Shown here: piece by piece, positions 26,777 through 34,770 of the stretch | Numbering within the stretch: the first letter of the stretch is position 1 | How the letters are laid out: each line of letters begins with the position of its first letter | Assembly (NCBI GenBank): GCA_020632695.1 | Contig: JACKFB010000001.1 | Coordinates: 124,001 to 188,000, forward strand | Length of the DNA stretch: 64,000 nucleotides | Direction of reading: 5' to 3' | Source of the DNA: Deltaproteobacteria bacterium | GTDB taxonomy: Bacteria > Myxococcota_A > UBA9042 > PHBI01 > JACKFB01 | Position numbers and translations under genes: made by a program | Notes under the pieces: generated by a model | The model's input: only the letters and a program-made list of their open reading frames with translations | Databases searched by the model: none | Told to the model about the DNA's origin: nothing

Positions 26777-28060
26777 ATGAGGCAGCGGTTTTCCAATGGC
26801 GCGTTGGCGCTGGTGCTGGCGTCCGGGGCGCTGGTCCTGTCCGTATGCGGCGGGTCCGAGTCGAAGTCCTCCGAAGGCGGAGGCGACCCGGACGCCCTGA
26901 AGCTGGCGGAGAAGCTCCGGACCGAGATGGCGGCGCTGTATACCGACTGCGGGCTGGTCTCCGACGGGCGCTTCTACCTGCACCTCGTCGTCTTCGAAGC
27001 GAACGACCTGTACGAACCCGCCACCCGCCTGGACCTGAACCAGGCCGAGTGCGTGGCCGAATGCCTCCGAAGCGCGACCTGTGCGCAGCTCGAGGATGCC
27101 TCGTGCTCGCACCATGGTCCGGTCAACTCCTGCATCGGCACGTGCTGGGATTCCTTCAGGTGCGACGATGGGAAGTCGGTCGACGAATTCGACTTCTGTG
27201 ATGGGATCGAGGACTGCGCGGACGGTTCCGACGAGCAGGAATGTGCGTACCCGACCTTCGTGGGCTGCGACGGCAAGAAGTACCCGCTGGCGAAGCGCTG
27301 CGCCCCGGGGTTCGAAGCTGCAAGTGCTGGCTGCGTGACCGTGACCGCCAAGTACGGCACCTGCGCGCGGCCGGAGTTCGAGTGCGCCTCCGGGGCGGTA
27401 GCTCCGGCTACGCAGCGTTGCAATGGTCTGGTCCACGAAGCCGGCGGATGTATCGACAACTCCGACGAGAAGGGGTGCGGCGAGGATGTGCAATGCGCCG
27501 GATCGGCGGAGTACATATCGCCGGAGCGGCGCTGCGACGGCAGCGCCGATTGCCCGGACGGATCGGACGAGAAGGACTGCAGCTACGCCGGGTTCGCCTG
27601 CGGCGACGGGACGATGGCGTCCAAGGCAGCCCGCTGTGACACCGTACTCGATTGTGTCAACGGCGCCGACGAGAATGGCTGCGGCTACCCTGTCTTCACC
27701 TGCGCCGACGGTAGCTTCACCGCGAGCGCAGCGATTCGCTGCGATGGGTCCCACGACTGTTCAGACGGTTCCGACGAGGAGGATTGCGCAGACAAGTTCT
27801 TCGACTGCACCCCGGATGCCGAGCTGCCTCACCGCTGGATCCCCCTCGCGCAGGTCTGCGATGGACGGCACAACTGCCCTTCCGGCGGAGCCTTCTCAGG
27901 TGCGGCCGCCGACGAGGCGGACTGTGGGGACAATCCCAGCATCTTCATCTGCAAGGACGGCGGGACCATTCCACGCAGTGACGAGTGCGACGGGCACGAC
28001 CATTGCGACGACTCCAGCGACGAGCTGGGCTGCGCGGCGCTGGTCTGCGAGGGGCAGTAG
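26777..28060 (+). CDS. lipoprotein with seven LDL-receptor class A-like modules
   Basis: This 427-residue surface-type lipoprotein opens MRQRFSNGALALVLASGALV with a lipobox LSVC (Cys24). From about residue 125 to the end it has seven modules ending in the calcium-cage signature, such as CDGSADCPDGSDEKDC, CDTVLDCVNGADENGC and CDGSHDCSDGSDEEDC; the second and sixth are atypical in spacing. LDLa modules bind ligands in animals through a calcium-stabilised acidic face; bacterial copies are known in Myxococcota but their ligands are not. The start has GGGGG about 6 nt upstream. Codon use is as GC-rich as its neighbours apart from slightly more A/T, which gives a weak hint of a different origin. 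It is divergent from the sigma/anti-sigma pair. Confidence 0.88.
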   Translation: MRQRFSNGALALVLASGALVLSVCGGSESKSSEGGGDPDALKLAEKLRTEMAALYTDCGLVSDGRFYLHLVVFEANDLYEPATRLDLNQAECVAECLRSATCAQLEDASCSHHGPVNSCIGTCWDSFRCDDGKSVDEFDFCDGIEDCADGSDEQECAYPTFVGCDGKKYPLAKRCAPGFEAASAGCVTVTAKYGTCARPEFECASGAVAPATQRCNGLVHEAGGCIDNSDEKGCGEDVQCAGSAEYISPERRCDGSADCPDGSDEKDCSYAGFACGDGTMASKAARCDTVLDCVNGADENGCGYPVFTCADGSFTASAAIRCDGSHDCSDGSDEEDCADKFFDCTPDAELPHRWIPLAQVCDGRHNCPSGGAFSGAAADEADCGDNPSIFICKDGGTIPRSDECDGHDHCDDSSDELGCAALVCEGQ

Positions 28061-28090
28061 GGCGACGCGGATGAGGCTCCGGTCCGTGCT

Positions 28091-29110
28091 TCAGTAGGGC
28101 CGGAGCATCGGGAGCAGGTTGGGGCGGCCGTCGTGGGGCCAGGTCAGCGGCGGGCGCTGCATCTGGCCCAGCGGGCACTGGCGGACCTGGCCGCCGATGG
28201 GGGCGGTGGCGCCGGGGGTGACGCCGACGGTGGAGAGCACCGACGCCATGGCGCGCAGGGCCTCCTCGGAGGCGGGCAGCACCCACAGGGCGCGGTAGCC
28301 GGGCGAGGGGCGGAAGTCGGGCGTCGGCAGGGCCGCGATGAGCGCGGTGTCGGTGGCGTAGGCGCTGCCCAGCATGTCGGCCAGGGCGCGCATGGCGTGG
28401 CGGGTGGGCGCGGCGGACGGCGGCAGGGCCATGGGGAGCGAGGGCTCGAGCGAGCGCACGGCCTCGGCCAGGCGCTGGGCGGCCTCGCCTGTGTCGCCGC
28501 GTACCCAGGCGACCTGGGGGCTGAGGCAGCCGGCCTGGTCCCAGGCGCAGAGGTCCCGCGCCAGCGCCTCGGCGTCCGCGTCGTCGAAGCCGTCGAGCCA
28601 GGCGGCCGAGAGGCGGTGGCCGTAGCCCGCGTAGCCCTTGGCGAAGGGCACCCGGGCGCGCAGCTCCATGACGGCGCGGTCGCCGCCCAGGACGACGACG
28701 GCGTCGGCCTCGGCGATGGCGGCGTCGAGGGCGTCGGTGTCCGTCGAGCTGAAGGCCCGCACCTCGACGGCCGGGTCGGCCTCGGCGATGGCGCGGGCGA
28801 TGGGCTCCTGGCCGCTGGCCGGCTTGAGCAGCACGCGTGCGCCGAGCAGCCGCGCCATGAGCACGGCGCGCAGCGTGCTGGCGGGCAGGGTGGAGGCGGC
28901 GATGACCAGCACGGTGGCCGGCAGACGCTCGGGGCGCAGATCGGCGGGCAGCTCCGCGCGGACCGCCGCCATCGCTGAGGCGGTCCAGGCGCCCAGCTCG
29001 GCGGTCAGGCCGTCGCGCGCGACCGGCTCGGAGAAGCCCAGCGCGACCGTGGCCGCCAGCAGGTCGCGACCGCACCCGGAGTCGAGGTCCTGGAGCGAGA
29101 GCAGCTTCAT
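28091..29110 (-). CDS. luxC: LuxC-like acyl-CoA/acyl-protein reductase
   Basis: This 339-residue member of the LuxC family (aldehyde-dehydrogenase-like) reduces an acyl thioester to a fatty aldehyde with NADPH. The likely catalytic Cys195 sits in GCLSPQ, the family active-site context, and VVLGGDRAV fits the nucleotide-binding region. It is shorter than Vibrio LuxC (about 480 residues), mainly at the N-terminus. The ATG overlaps the luxE-like stop by 4 nt (29107-29110), so it is the last gene of a coupled three-gene operon. No luxA or luxB is present, so luminescence is not the purpose; aldehyde formation for another product is inferred. Confidence 0.85.
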   Translation of the reverse strand: MKLLSLQDLDSGCGRDLLAATVALGFSEPVARDGLTAELGAWTASAMAAVRAELPADLRPERLPATVLVIAASTLPASTLRAVLMARLLGARVLLKPASGQEPIARAIAEADPAVEVRAFSSTDTDALDAAIAEADAVVVLGGDRAVMELRARVPFAKGYAGYGHRLSAAWLDGFDDADAEALARDLCAWDQAGCLSPQVAWVRGDTGEAAQRLAEAVRSLEPSLPMALPPSAAPTRHAMRALADMLGSAYATDTALIAALPTPDFRPSPGYRALWVLPASEEALRAMASVLSTVGVTPGATAPIGGQVRQCPLGQMQRPPLTWPHDGRPNLLPMLRPY

Positions 29111-30177
29111 CGGGTCAGCACGCCCAGCTCCTCGGCGGTGAGGCTGCAGCCGCGCAGCACCGCCCCGGGGGCGCGACCGTGCAGCGTCAGGCGGCCGGCG
29201 GCGTCCAGGGTGCCGAGATCGCCGGTGAGCAGCGCTGACACGTTGTCCAGGGCCAGCAGGTCGAAACAGGCCACCAAGCCGCGCTCGCCCGGCGGGAGCG
29301 GGGCCAGGCTCAGCGGGTCGACGACCTCGAGGCGCAGCCAGGGCGGGGCCTCGAGCGGCCGCCCGTAGGCCTGGCTGGTCAGCTCGGTCATGCCGTACTC
29401 GGGGACGATGGCCTCGGCGTCCAGGCCCAGCCGCTCGGTCACCAGGGCGCTCAACGCGTCCTCGTCCAGGGTGCGGCTTCGGCCCTTGAAGCCGCCGGTG
29501 AGCATCAGGCGCGAGCCGGCCGGCAGGCGGACGCGCCGGGCAGGCTCGGCGTCGAGGAGGCTGACGATGGCGAACGAGGTCCCGAGCACGACGGCCGGGC
29601 TGGCCTCGGCGGTGCGGGCCTCGAGCCAGAGCCAGGCCGCGGCGACGTCGAGCCCCTCGGGTCCCAGCGCCCAGAGCAGCGAGGCGGGAGCTGCCAGATC
29701 GGTGGCCAGCCCGGCGACCATGTGGCCCAGCGAGCTGCCCGGGGCGTCGCGGGGGTCGGGGACCAGGCAGAGCCAGGGGCGGCGCTGGCGCTCGCCGGCC
29801 AGCACGTGACTGACGAAGGGCTCGACCATGCCGGCGTGGTAGAGGCCCAGGTCGCGCACGCGCCGGGCGCCGCGGCGTCCGGGGCCGGTGGTGCCGCTGG
29901 TGCGGAAGCAGGCGGCCTCGGGCTCGTCGGGGGCCAGGTTCGAGAGATCCAGGTCGCGGAAGAGCTCGGTCGGCACGCGCGGGGCGTCGCGCCAGTGGGT
30001 GAGCGGGCCGTCGTGGCGAGCGCGGCACAGGCGCCCGTAGGCCTCGACGGTGGCGGCCTGGAAGCGGACCACCCTCGAGGCCAGCGCGTCGAAGCGGGTC
30101 GGGTCCGGGCGGGCGACGAAGTCCAGCAGGTCGCGGTGCAGCGCCGGGCGGCCTGGCAGCTCGGGCGCGGCGCTCAC
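29107..30177 (-). CDS. luxE: LuxE-like acyl-protein synthetase
   Basis: This 356-residue ANL-superfamily enzyme activates a fatty acid with ATP and hands the acyl group to LuxC. The P-loop-like motif FRTSGTTGPGRRG lies at about 91-103, with YGMTELTSQ as the adenylate-binding motif near 260. A Cys near the C-terminus (Cys344, RGCSLTAEE) matches the position of the acyl-accepting Cys in Vibrio LuxE. The start is GTG at 30177, overlapping the aminotransferase stop by 4 nt; the stop overlaps the luxC-like ATG. Function by family is sound, but the chain length and final product are unknown. Confidence 0.87.
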   Translation of the reverse strand: MSAAPELPGRPALHRDLLDFVARPDPTRFDALASRVVRFQAATVEAYGRLCRARHDGPLTHWRDAPRVPTELFRDLDLSNLAPDEPEAACFRTSGTTGPGRRGARRVRDLGLYHAGMVEPFVSHVLAGERQRRPWLCLVPDPRDAPGSSLGHMVAGLATDLAAPASLLWALGPEGLDVAAAWLWLEARTAEASPAVVLGTSFAIVSLLDAEPARRVRLPAGSRLMLTGGFKGRSRTLDEDALSALVTERLGLDAEAIVPEYGMTELTSQAYGRPLEAPPWLRLEVVDPLSLAPLPPGERGLVACFDLLALDNVSALLTGDLGTLDAAGRLTLHGRAPGAVLRGCSLTAEELGVLTR

Positions 30178-31463
30178 GGTGACTCGGCAGCCAGCCCGGC
30201 CTCGAGCGCGTCCAGGGCTCCGGCGAGCTGTTCCTCGCTGAGGCAGAGCGGCGGGGTCAGGCCGATGATGTCGCCGTCCACGCCGCCGGGCAGCACGATG
30301 TAGCCGTCTCTGAGCAGCCGGCCGGCGATGCGCGCGCCGGCGCCGGGGCTGCCGGTCTCGACGCCCAGCATGGCGCCGCGGCCGCGCACCCGCGAGCCCA
30401 GGCGCGCGCGCACGACGGCCTCGAATTCGCGAGCGCGCACCGGCGCGTCCATCGCCACCAGCGCGTCCAGGGTCGCCAGGGCCGCGGCCGCCGCCACCGG
30501 GTGCCCCAGGAAGGTGCCGGTGTGGATGGCCTCGCCAGCACTACGGCCCCAGGCGGACATGACGTCCGGCCGGGCGATGGCGGCGCTCACCGGCATCCCG
30601 CCGCCCAGCGCCTTGCCGACGCAGAGCACGTCGGGCACGACGCCGGCGTGGTCGCACGCCCACCAGCGGCCGGTGCGCCCGAGGCCGCTGTAGATCTCGT
30701 CGAAGACCAGCACCAGCCCGTAGCGGTCGGCCAGGGTGCGCAGGCCGCGCAGCCACTCGTCGGGAGGCACCACCTGGCCGCCGCGGCCGAGGATCGGCTC
30801 GACCAGGAGGGCGCCGATGGCCTCGCCGCCGGTGGCGGGGCCCGCGACGAAGCGCTCGATGAGATCGAGCGACTCGCCGTAGGGGAGGTGGCGCACGTGG
30901 GGCCCGAGCTGGCCGGCGAAGGGCGCGCGGAAGGCGGCCTTGTACGCGGTGGCGGCCAGGGCGCCGTAGCTGAGGCCGTGGTAGCTGCCCCAGAACGCCA
31001 GCACGCCCGGGCGCCCGCTGGCAAGCGCCGCGGTCTTGAGCGCCGCCTCGACCGCGTCGGAGCCGCTCAGCCCCAGGATGCACTGGGTGAGGCCGGGCGG
31101 TGCCAGCGCGGCCAGGCGCTCCATCAGGCGGATGCGCGGCGCGTTGGGGAACACGTCGCCCATGCCGTGCATGAGCGTCGCGGCCTGCTCCTGGACGGCG
31201 CGCACGACCGCCGGGTGGGCGTGGCCGACCAGCGCGACCCCGAAGGCCCCGGTGAGGTCGACGTAGCGGTTGCCGTCGACGTCCCACACCGAGGCGCCCT
31301 CGGCGCGCGCCCAGACGATCGGGTCGCTGCCGGTGCCGCGCGCCTCGCCCTGGCGCGCTCGCCGGGCGGTGATGCCGGGCGATTCGTGCCGGGCCAGCAC
31401 ATCGACCAGCGCGCGGCTCTCGGGGCCGGGCAGGGCCACTGGGACGTGGGGCAGGTCGCTCAC
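30174..31463 (-). CDS. class III PLP aminotransferase
   Basis: A 429-residue fold-type I aminotransferase of the omega-aminotransferase group (GABA, ornithine, diaminobutyrate and amine transaminases). Motifs: LGLSGSDAVEAALK (phosphate loop), WGSYHGLSYGA, LVFDEIYSGLGRTG with the conserved Asp, and the PLP Lys in CVGKALGGGMPVSA. The acceptor substrate is not predictable. Being first in an operon with LuxE- and LuxC-like genes, it could aminate the aldehyde they make. The start is GTG at 31463; a longer frame to the right is antisense to the C2-lipoprotein gene. The next gene starts divergently only 28 nt away. Confidence 0.9.
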   Translation of the reverse strand: MSDLPHVPVALPGPESRALVDVLARHESPGITARRARQGEARGTGSDPIVWARAEGASVWDVDGNRYVDLTGAFGVALVGHAHPAVVRAVQEQAATLMHGMGDVFPNAPRIRLMERLAALAPPGLTQCILGLSGSDAVEAALKTAALASGRPGVLAFWGSYHGLSYGALAATAYKAAFRAPFAGQLGPHVRHLPYGESLDLIERFVAGPATGGEAIGALLVEPILGRGGQVVPPDEWLRGLRTLADRYGLVLVFDEIYSGLGRTGRWWACDHAGVVPDVLCVGKALGGGMPVSAAIARPDVMSAWGRSAGEAIHTGTFLGHPVAAAAALATLDALVAMDAPVRAREFEAVVRARLGSRVRGRGAMLGVETGSPGAGARIAGRLLRDGYIVLPGGVDGDIIGLTPPLCLSEEQLAGALDALEAGLAAESP

Positions 31464-31490
31464 GGCGCGAATGTGGCATAGTCTGGGGCC
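31464..31490. promoter_or_regulatory. 27-bp divergent start region
   Basis: Only 27 bp separate the GTG of the aminotransferase operon and the ATG of the C2/Mla operon. It contains TGGCATAGTCT, in which a rightward CATAGT (31477-31482) and a leftward TATGCC (31480-31475) could be overlapping -10 elements. If so, both transcripts would have leaders of a few bases or none. This is inference; promoters may instead lie inside the opposite genes. Confidence 0.3.
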
Positions 31491-32009
31491 ATGGGTCACC
31501 TCTTCGCAGCACGGGCGGGGCTCTTGCTCCTGGCGAGCCTCCCCGTGGCGGCCTGCCGGTCCGAGGCGGCGCCCGACCCCGAGGCGGTGGCCCGCTACGC
31601 CGAGCGCAAGGCCGCCGAGGCCCGCGCGACGCCGGACGCCAGCGCCGAGCCGGTCCGGGTGCGGGTGACGGCGCTCGACGGCGTGGGCATCCCCGACGCC
31701 GACGACGGCCCGGGCGAGACCGACGCCTATCTGGTCATCGAGCACGAGGGCCAGCGCTTCGAGACGGCCGTGGCGCCGGCGAGCGACCCGGCGGTCTGGG
31801 GCGACAGCGTCATCTTCGACGCGCGGCCGGGCGCGGGGCTGATGGTGACCTTGATGGACGAGGACACCGGCATCGACGAGCGCCTGGGTGTGATGAGCGA
31901 GCCCATGCCGCGCCTGGGGCCGGGCGAGAAGCGCGAGCTCTCGCTGAGCTTTCGCGGCGGCGAGGGCGGGGTCGTGCGCCTCCAGCTCGAGGGCCTCCCG
32001 GCGCCATGA
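31491..32009 (+). CDS. C2-domain lipoprotein
   Basis: A 172-residue lipoprotein: signal peptide with lipobox PVAAC (Cys22), a short linker, then one C2-like domain (about 53-170). The domain shows VRVTALDGVGIPDADD, TDAYLVIEHEGQRFET, DPAVWGDSVIFDA and LMDEDTGIDERLG, matching the calcium-loop Asp positions of C2 domains, which bind phospholipid in a calcium-dependent way in eukaryotes. It overlaps the MlaE-like ATG by 4 nt and is the first gene of a lipid-transport operon, which suggests a lipid-handling role in the periplasm or outer membrane. Bacterial C2 lipoproteins are little studied, so the function is inferred. Confidence 0.8.
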   Translation: MGHLFAARAGLLLLASLPVAACRSEAAPDPEAVARYAERKAAEARATPDASAEPVRVRVTALDGVGIPDADDGPGETDAYLVIEHEGQRFETAVAPASDPAVWGDSVIFDARPGAGLMVTLMDEDTGIDERLGVMSEPMPRLGPGEKRELSLSFRGGEGGVVRLQLEGLPAP

Positions 32010-32761
32010 GAGCGGGCCTGACGCGCCTCGGCTCGGAAGGACGCTGCCTGGCGACGGTGCTCTGGCGCACCGGGCGCGCCTCACCGCATATCCGCGGCTC
32101 CGACCTGCGGGACCAGCTCGGCCGGCTGGCGCTCTCGGCGCTGCCGCTCATCTCGGTCGCCGCGCTCTTCGCGGGCATGGTCATCGCGCTCCAGACCTCG
32201 CTCCAGCTCGCCCGCCTCGGCTCGGGCCACCTGGTCGCCGACGTGGTCTCGGTGTCGCTGGTGCGCGAGCTGGCGCCGATCTTCACCGCGCTGCTGATGG
32301 CCGGAAAGGCGGGTGCCGGGCTGGCCAGCGAGCTGGGGATGGTGGTGCTCTCCGGCCAGGCCCAGGCCATGCGTGCGCTGTCGCTGGACATCGACCGCGA
32401 GCTGGTCGCGCCGCGCGTGCTCGCTTGTGTCGCCGGGACCTTCCTGCTGACCGTGGCCGCCATCCTCACCGGGCTGCTGGGCGGCATGGTGCTGGGCTCG
32501 GCGCGCCTGGGCCTGAGCCCCGTCCACTACCTCAACCGCGCCGTGCACGCCCTGGCGCCGGCCGACTTCGCCTGCGGCCTGCTCAAGGCGCTGGCCTTCG
32601 GCGTGCTCATCGCCGCCATCGGCTGCCGGCAGGGCCTGCGCGACAAGTCGGACCCGGCCGAGCTGGGCCGCCACACCATGACCGCCGTCGTGGCCTCCAG
32701 CTTCCTCATCCTGGTCAGCGACCACGTCCTGACCACCCTCATCGTCGCGTGCATCGGATGA
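32006..32761 (+). CDS. MlaE-like permease of an MCE lipid ABC transporter
   Basis: This 251-residue inner-membrane permease of the MlaE/YrbE family forms the membrane part of transporters moving phospholipids between membranes. Five or six hydrophobic segments are visible (for example 45-65, 85-105, 140-165, 190-210, 225-250), with the family's central stretch VRELAPIFTALLMAGKAGAG and the conserved-type GLASELGMV. It overlaps both neighbours by 4 nt (32006-32009 and 32758-32761). No MlaB (STAS) or MlaC gene follows, so partners may lie elsewhere or be replaced by the C2 lipoprotein. Confidence 0.9.
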   Translation: MRAGLTRLGSEGRCLATVLWRTGRASPHIRGSDLRDQLGRLALSALPLISVAALFAGMVIALQTSLQLARLGSGHLVADVVSVSLVRELAPIFTALLMAGKAGAGLASELGMVVLSGQAQAMRALSLDIDRELVAPRVLACVAGTFLLTVAAILTGLLGGMVLGSARLGLSPVHYLNRAVHALAPADFACGLLKALAFGVLIAAIGCRQGLRDKSDPAELGRHTMTAVVASSFLILVSDHVLTTLIVACIG

Positions 32762-33543
32762 GCGCGCCGGCCTACCAGCTCCGCGACCTGCGCTGGCCGC
32801 TGGGCCCAGGCTTCGCGTTGCACGTCGACGCCCTGGACATCCCCCGGGGCCTCACCACCACGCTGCTCGGCCCCTCGGCCAGCGGCAAGTCGACGCTGCT
32901 CTCCCTGCTCGGCCGCGTCGAGTCCGGCTACTTCCCCGAAGCCGCCGCGCCGCCCACCGGCCAGCTCGTCTACCACCCGCCCTCGGGCGAACCCGTGGAC
33001 CTGCTGGCGCTCGACGAGCAGGAGCTCTTGCGTGCGCGCCTGCGCGGCGACCAGATCGGCGTCGTCTTCCAGCGGGAGGGCCTCTTCGTCGACCGCGACG
33101 CCCGCGACAACGTCGCCTGGCCGCTCAGCGCCCGCGGCGTCCCGCTGGAGCGCGCCCGCGCCCGCGCCGACGAGCTGCTGGCCCGCACCGGCCTCACCCC
33201 CGACCGCCGCGTGGCCACGCTGTCGGGCGGCGAGCGCAAGCGACTGGCCCTGGCCCGCGCGCTGGCGCTGGACCCGCCGACCCTGCTCCTGGACGAGCCC
33301 TTCACCGGCCTGGACCCCTCGGCCCTGCGCGGGCTGCGCGACCTGGTCGACTCGCTGCGCCGCGAGCACCCGCGCACCATCGTGCTGGTCACGCACCAGC
33401 CCGGCGACATCGAGCAGCTCGCCGAGCACGTCGTGCTGCTCCGCCAGGGCCGGGTCGAGGCCGCTGGCCCGCTCGACGCCGTCGCCGACCCTCTCGCCCG
33501 CTACCTGGCCGCCTCCCGGACGGCCGACGGAGCCTCCCCATGA
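32758..33543 (+). CDS. MlaF-like ABC transporter ATPase
   Basis: A 261-residue ATP-binding subunit with Walker A GPSASGKST (about 36-44), Q-loop VVFQREGLF, signature LSGGERKR, Walker B LLLDEPFTGLD and the switch His in LVTHQPGD. It should power the MlaE-like permease. An insertion between Walker A and the Q-loop (about 55-80) is longer than in MlaF. It overlaps the permease gene and the MCE gene by 4 nt each. The assignment to lipid transport rests on the neighbours; the sequence alone is a generic ABC ATPase. Confidence 0.92.
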   Translation: MSAPAYQLRDLRWPLGPGFALHVDALDIPRGLTTTLLGPSASGKSTLLSLLGRVESGYFPEAAAPPTGQLVYHPPSGEPVDLLALDEQELLRARLRGDQIGVVFQREGLFVDRDARDNVAWPLSARGVPLERARARADELLARTGLTPDRRVATLSGGERKRLALARALALDPPTLLLDEPFTGLDPSALRGLRDLVDSLRREHPRTIVLVTHQPGDIEQLAEHVVLLRQGRVEAAGPLDAVADPLARYLAASRTADGASP

Positions 33544-34133
33544 CCCATCCCTCCCGGCGCGCCGACTTCTGGCTGGGCGCCGGCCTCGGCCTGGTCGCCG
33601 GCGCCGCGCTGCTCTTCTCCATCTACTACGTCCCCCGCCGGGGCCTGGACCTGGGTGGCGCCGGCCTGCCCTTCGTCGTGGTGCTCGACGAGGCCCACGG
33701 CCTGCACGCCGGCAGCCCCGTGATGGTCAGCGGCATCGAGGCCGGCGAGGTCCAGGCCCTGACCATCGCCGAGCTGCCCGGCCTGGGCTACCGCGTGCTG
33801 GCGTCGGCCGAGCTCTTCGACGGCGCGCGCTTCGGGCCGCTCCTGCGCACCGGCAGCCACTACGCCATCGCCCGCAGCGGGCTTCTGGGCGAGGTGGTGC
33901 TCGCGGTCACCCCCGGCGGCCCGGGGGCGCCGCTGTCGCCCGGCGAGCTGGTCGACGGCGAGGCCCCCGCCGACATGGACACGATCCTGGCCGATCTGGG
34001 CCACATCACCCGCCGGCTGGCGGACTTCACCGACGGTCGGCGCCCCGGCGACCCGAGCCTGCGCGCCTCGCTCTCGCACCTGCAGCGCATCCTCCAGAAC
34101 CTGAAGGACGCCAGCGAGTCGCTGCCGCGCTGA
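33540..34133 (+). CDS. MlaD-like MCE-domain protein
   Basis: A 197-residue protein with one N-terminal membrane anchor (11-31) and a single MCE domain (about 42-120), visible as VVVLDEAHGLHAGSPVMVSGIEAGEV and GLLGEVVLAV. The C-terminal helix with LRASLSHLQRILQNLKDA could line a hexameric pore. It should form the periplasmic ring of the lipid transporter. The last gene of the coupled C2-MlaE-MlaF-MlaD operon, it ends 6 nt before a convergent VTT-family gene. Confidence 0.87.
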   Translation: MTHPSRRADFWLGAGLGLVAGAALLFSIYYVPRRGLDLGGAGLPFVVVLDEAHGLHAGSPVMVSGIEAGEVQALTIAELPGLGYRVLASAELFDGARFGPLLRTGSHYAIARSGLLGEVVLAVTPGGPGAPLSPGELVDGEAPADMDTILADLGHITRRLADFTDGRRPGDPSLRASLSHLQRILQNLKDASESLPR

Positions 34134-34139
34134 GCCCCG

Positions 34140-34745
34140 TCAGCCGGTGACCGAGACCACGCCCAGCTTGATGAGCCAGAGGTAGAGCGCGATCCGCGGC
34201 AGCCGCAGCATCGAGACCGCCACGAAGCGTCCGTAGGGCATGTGCAGCGCCCCGGCCGCCATGCAGCCCACCGAGTACGGGATCGGCGTCACGGCGGCCA
34301 GGCCGAGCGCCCACACGCCGTAGCGGCGCACCAGCCCGTGCACCTCTGCGCCTCGCTGGGCCAGGAAGTCGGCCACGCGGCGCGTGTGACCCAGCCACCG
34401 GCCCAGCCCGAAGGAGACGTGGCCGCCCAGCAGGCTGCCCACGGTGGCCCAGGCGACGATCTCCCAGAAGCGCATCCCGCCGACCAATGCGAAGAACGAG
34501 AACGCGTCGTTGGGGATGGGCACCGTGAACGCGTCGGGCAGGAAGAAGCCCAGCATCACGCCGGGCCCGCCCAGGCTGTGGACGAAGCGGCGGCTCAGCA
34601 GCTCCAGCGGTTCGCGGAACACGACGGCGATGGCGCCCAGCACCACCATCATCAGGAGCACGCCGGCGACCACGCGGATGGCGAGGCCGCGATAATCCAG
34701 CGTGGGCTCGGCCGTCCCGGGCAGCGGCTCTGGGCTGGTGCTCAA
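34140..34745 (-). CDS. DedA/VTT-domain membrane protein
   Basis: A 201-residue polytopic inner-membrane protein of the SNARE-associated/VTT (DedA-like) family. Recognisable parts are PDAFTVPIPND, LLGGHVSFGLGRWLG and TPIPYSVGCMAAGALHMP, with re-entrant-type loops and an LPRIALYLWL helix near the end. Relatives act in lipid flipping or membrane homeostasis. The start is TTG at 34745 with GGGGGT upstream; no ATG offers a better option. Its convergent position next to an MCE operon may be coincidence or a lipid theme. Confidence 0.8.
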   Translation of the reverse strand: MSTSPEPLPGTAEPTLDYRGLAIRVVAGVLLMMVVLGAIAVVFREPLELLSRRFVHSLGGPGVMLGFFLPDAFTVPIPNDAFSFFALVGGMRFWEIVAWATVGSLLGGHVSFGLGRWLGHTRRVADFLAQRGAEVHGLVRRYGVWALGLAAVTPIPYSVGCMAAGALHMPYGRFVAVSMLRLPRIALYLWLIKLGVVSVTG

Positions 34746-34770
34746 CGCGGCGACCCCCCGCGGGTGCGCG

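Noticed and set aside
28091..30177. Luminescence operon
   Set aside because: Only luxE- and luxC-like genes are present; no luciferase subunits or luxD are in the window.
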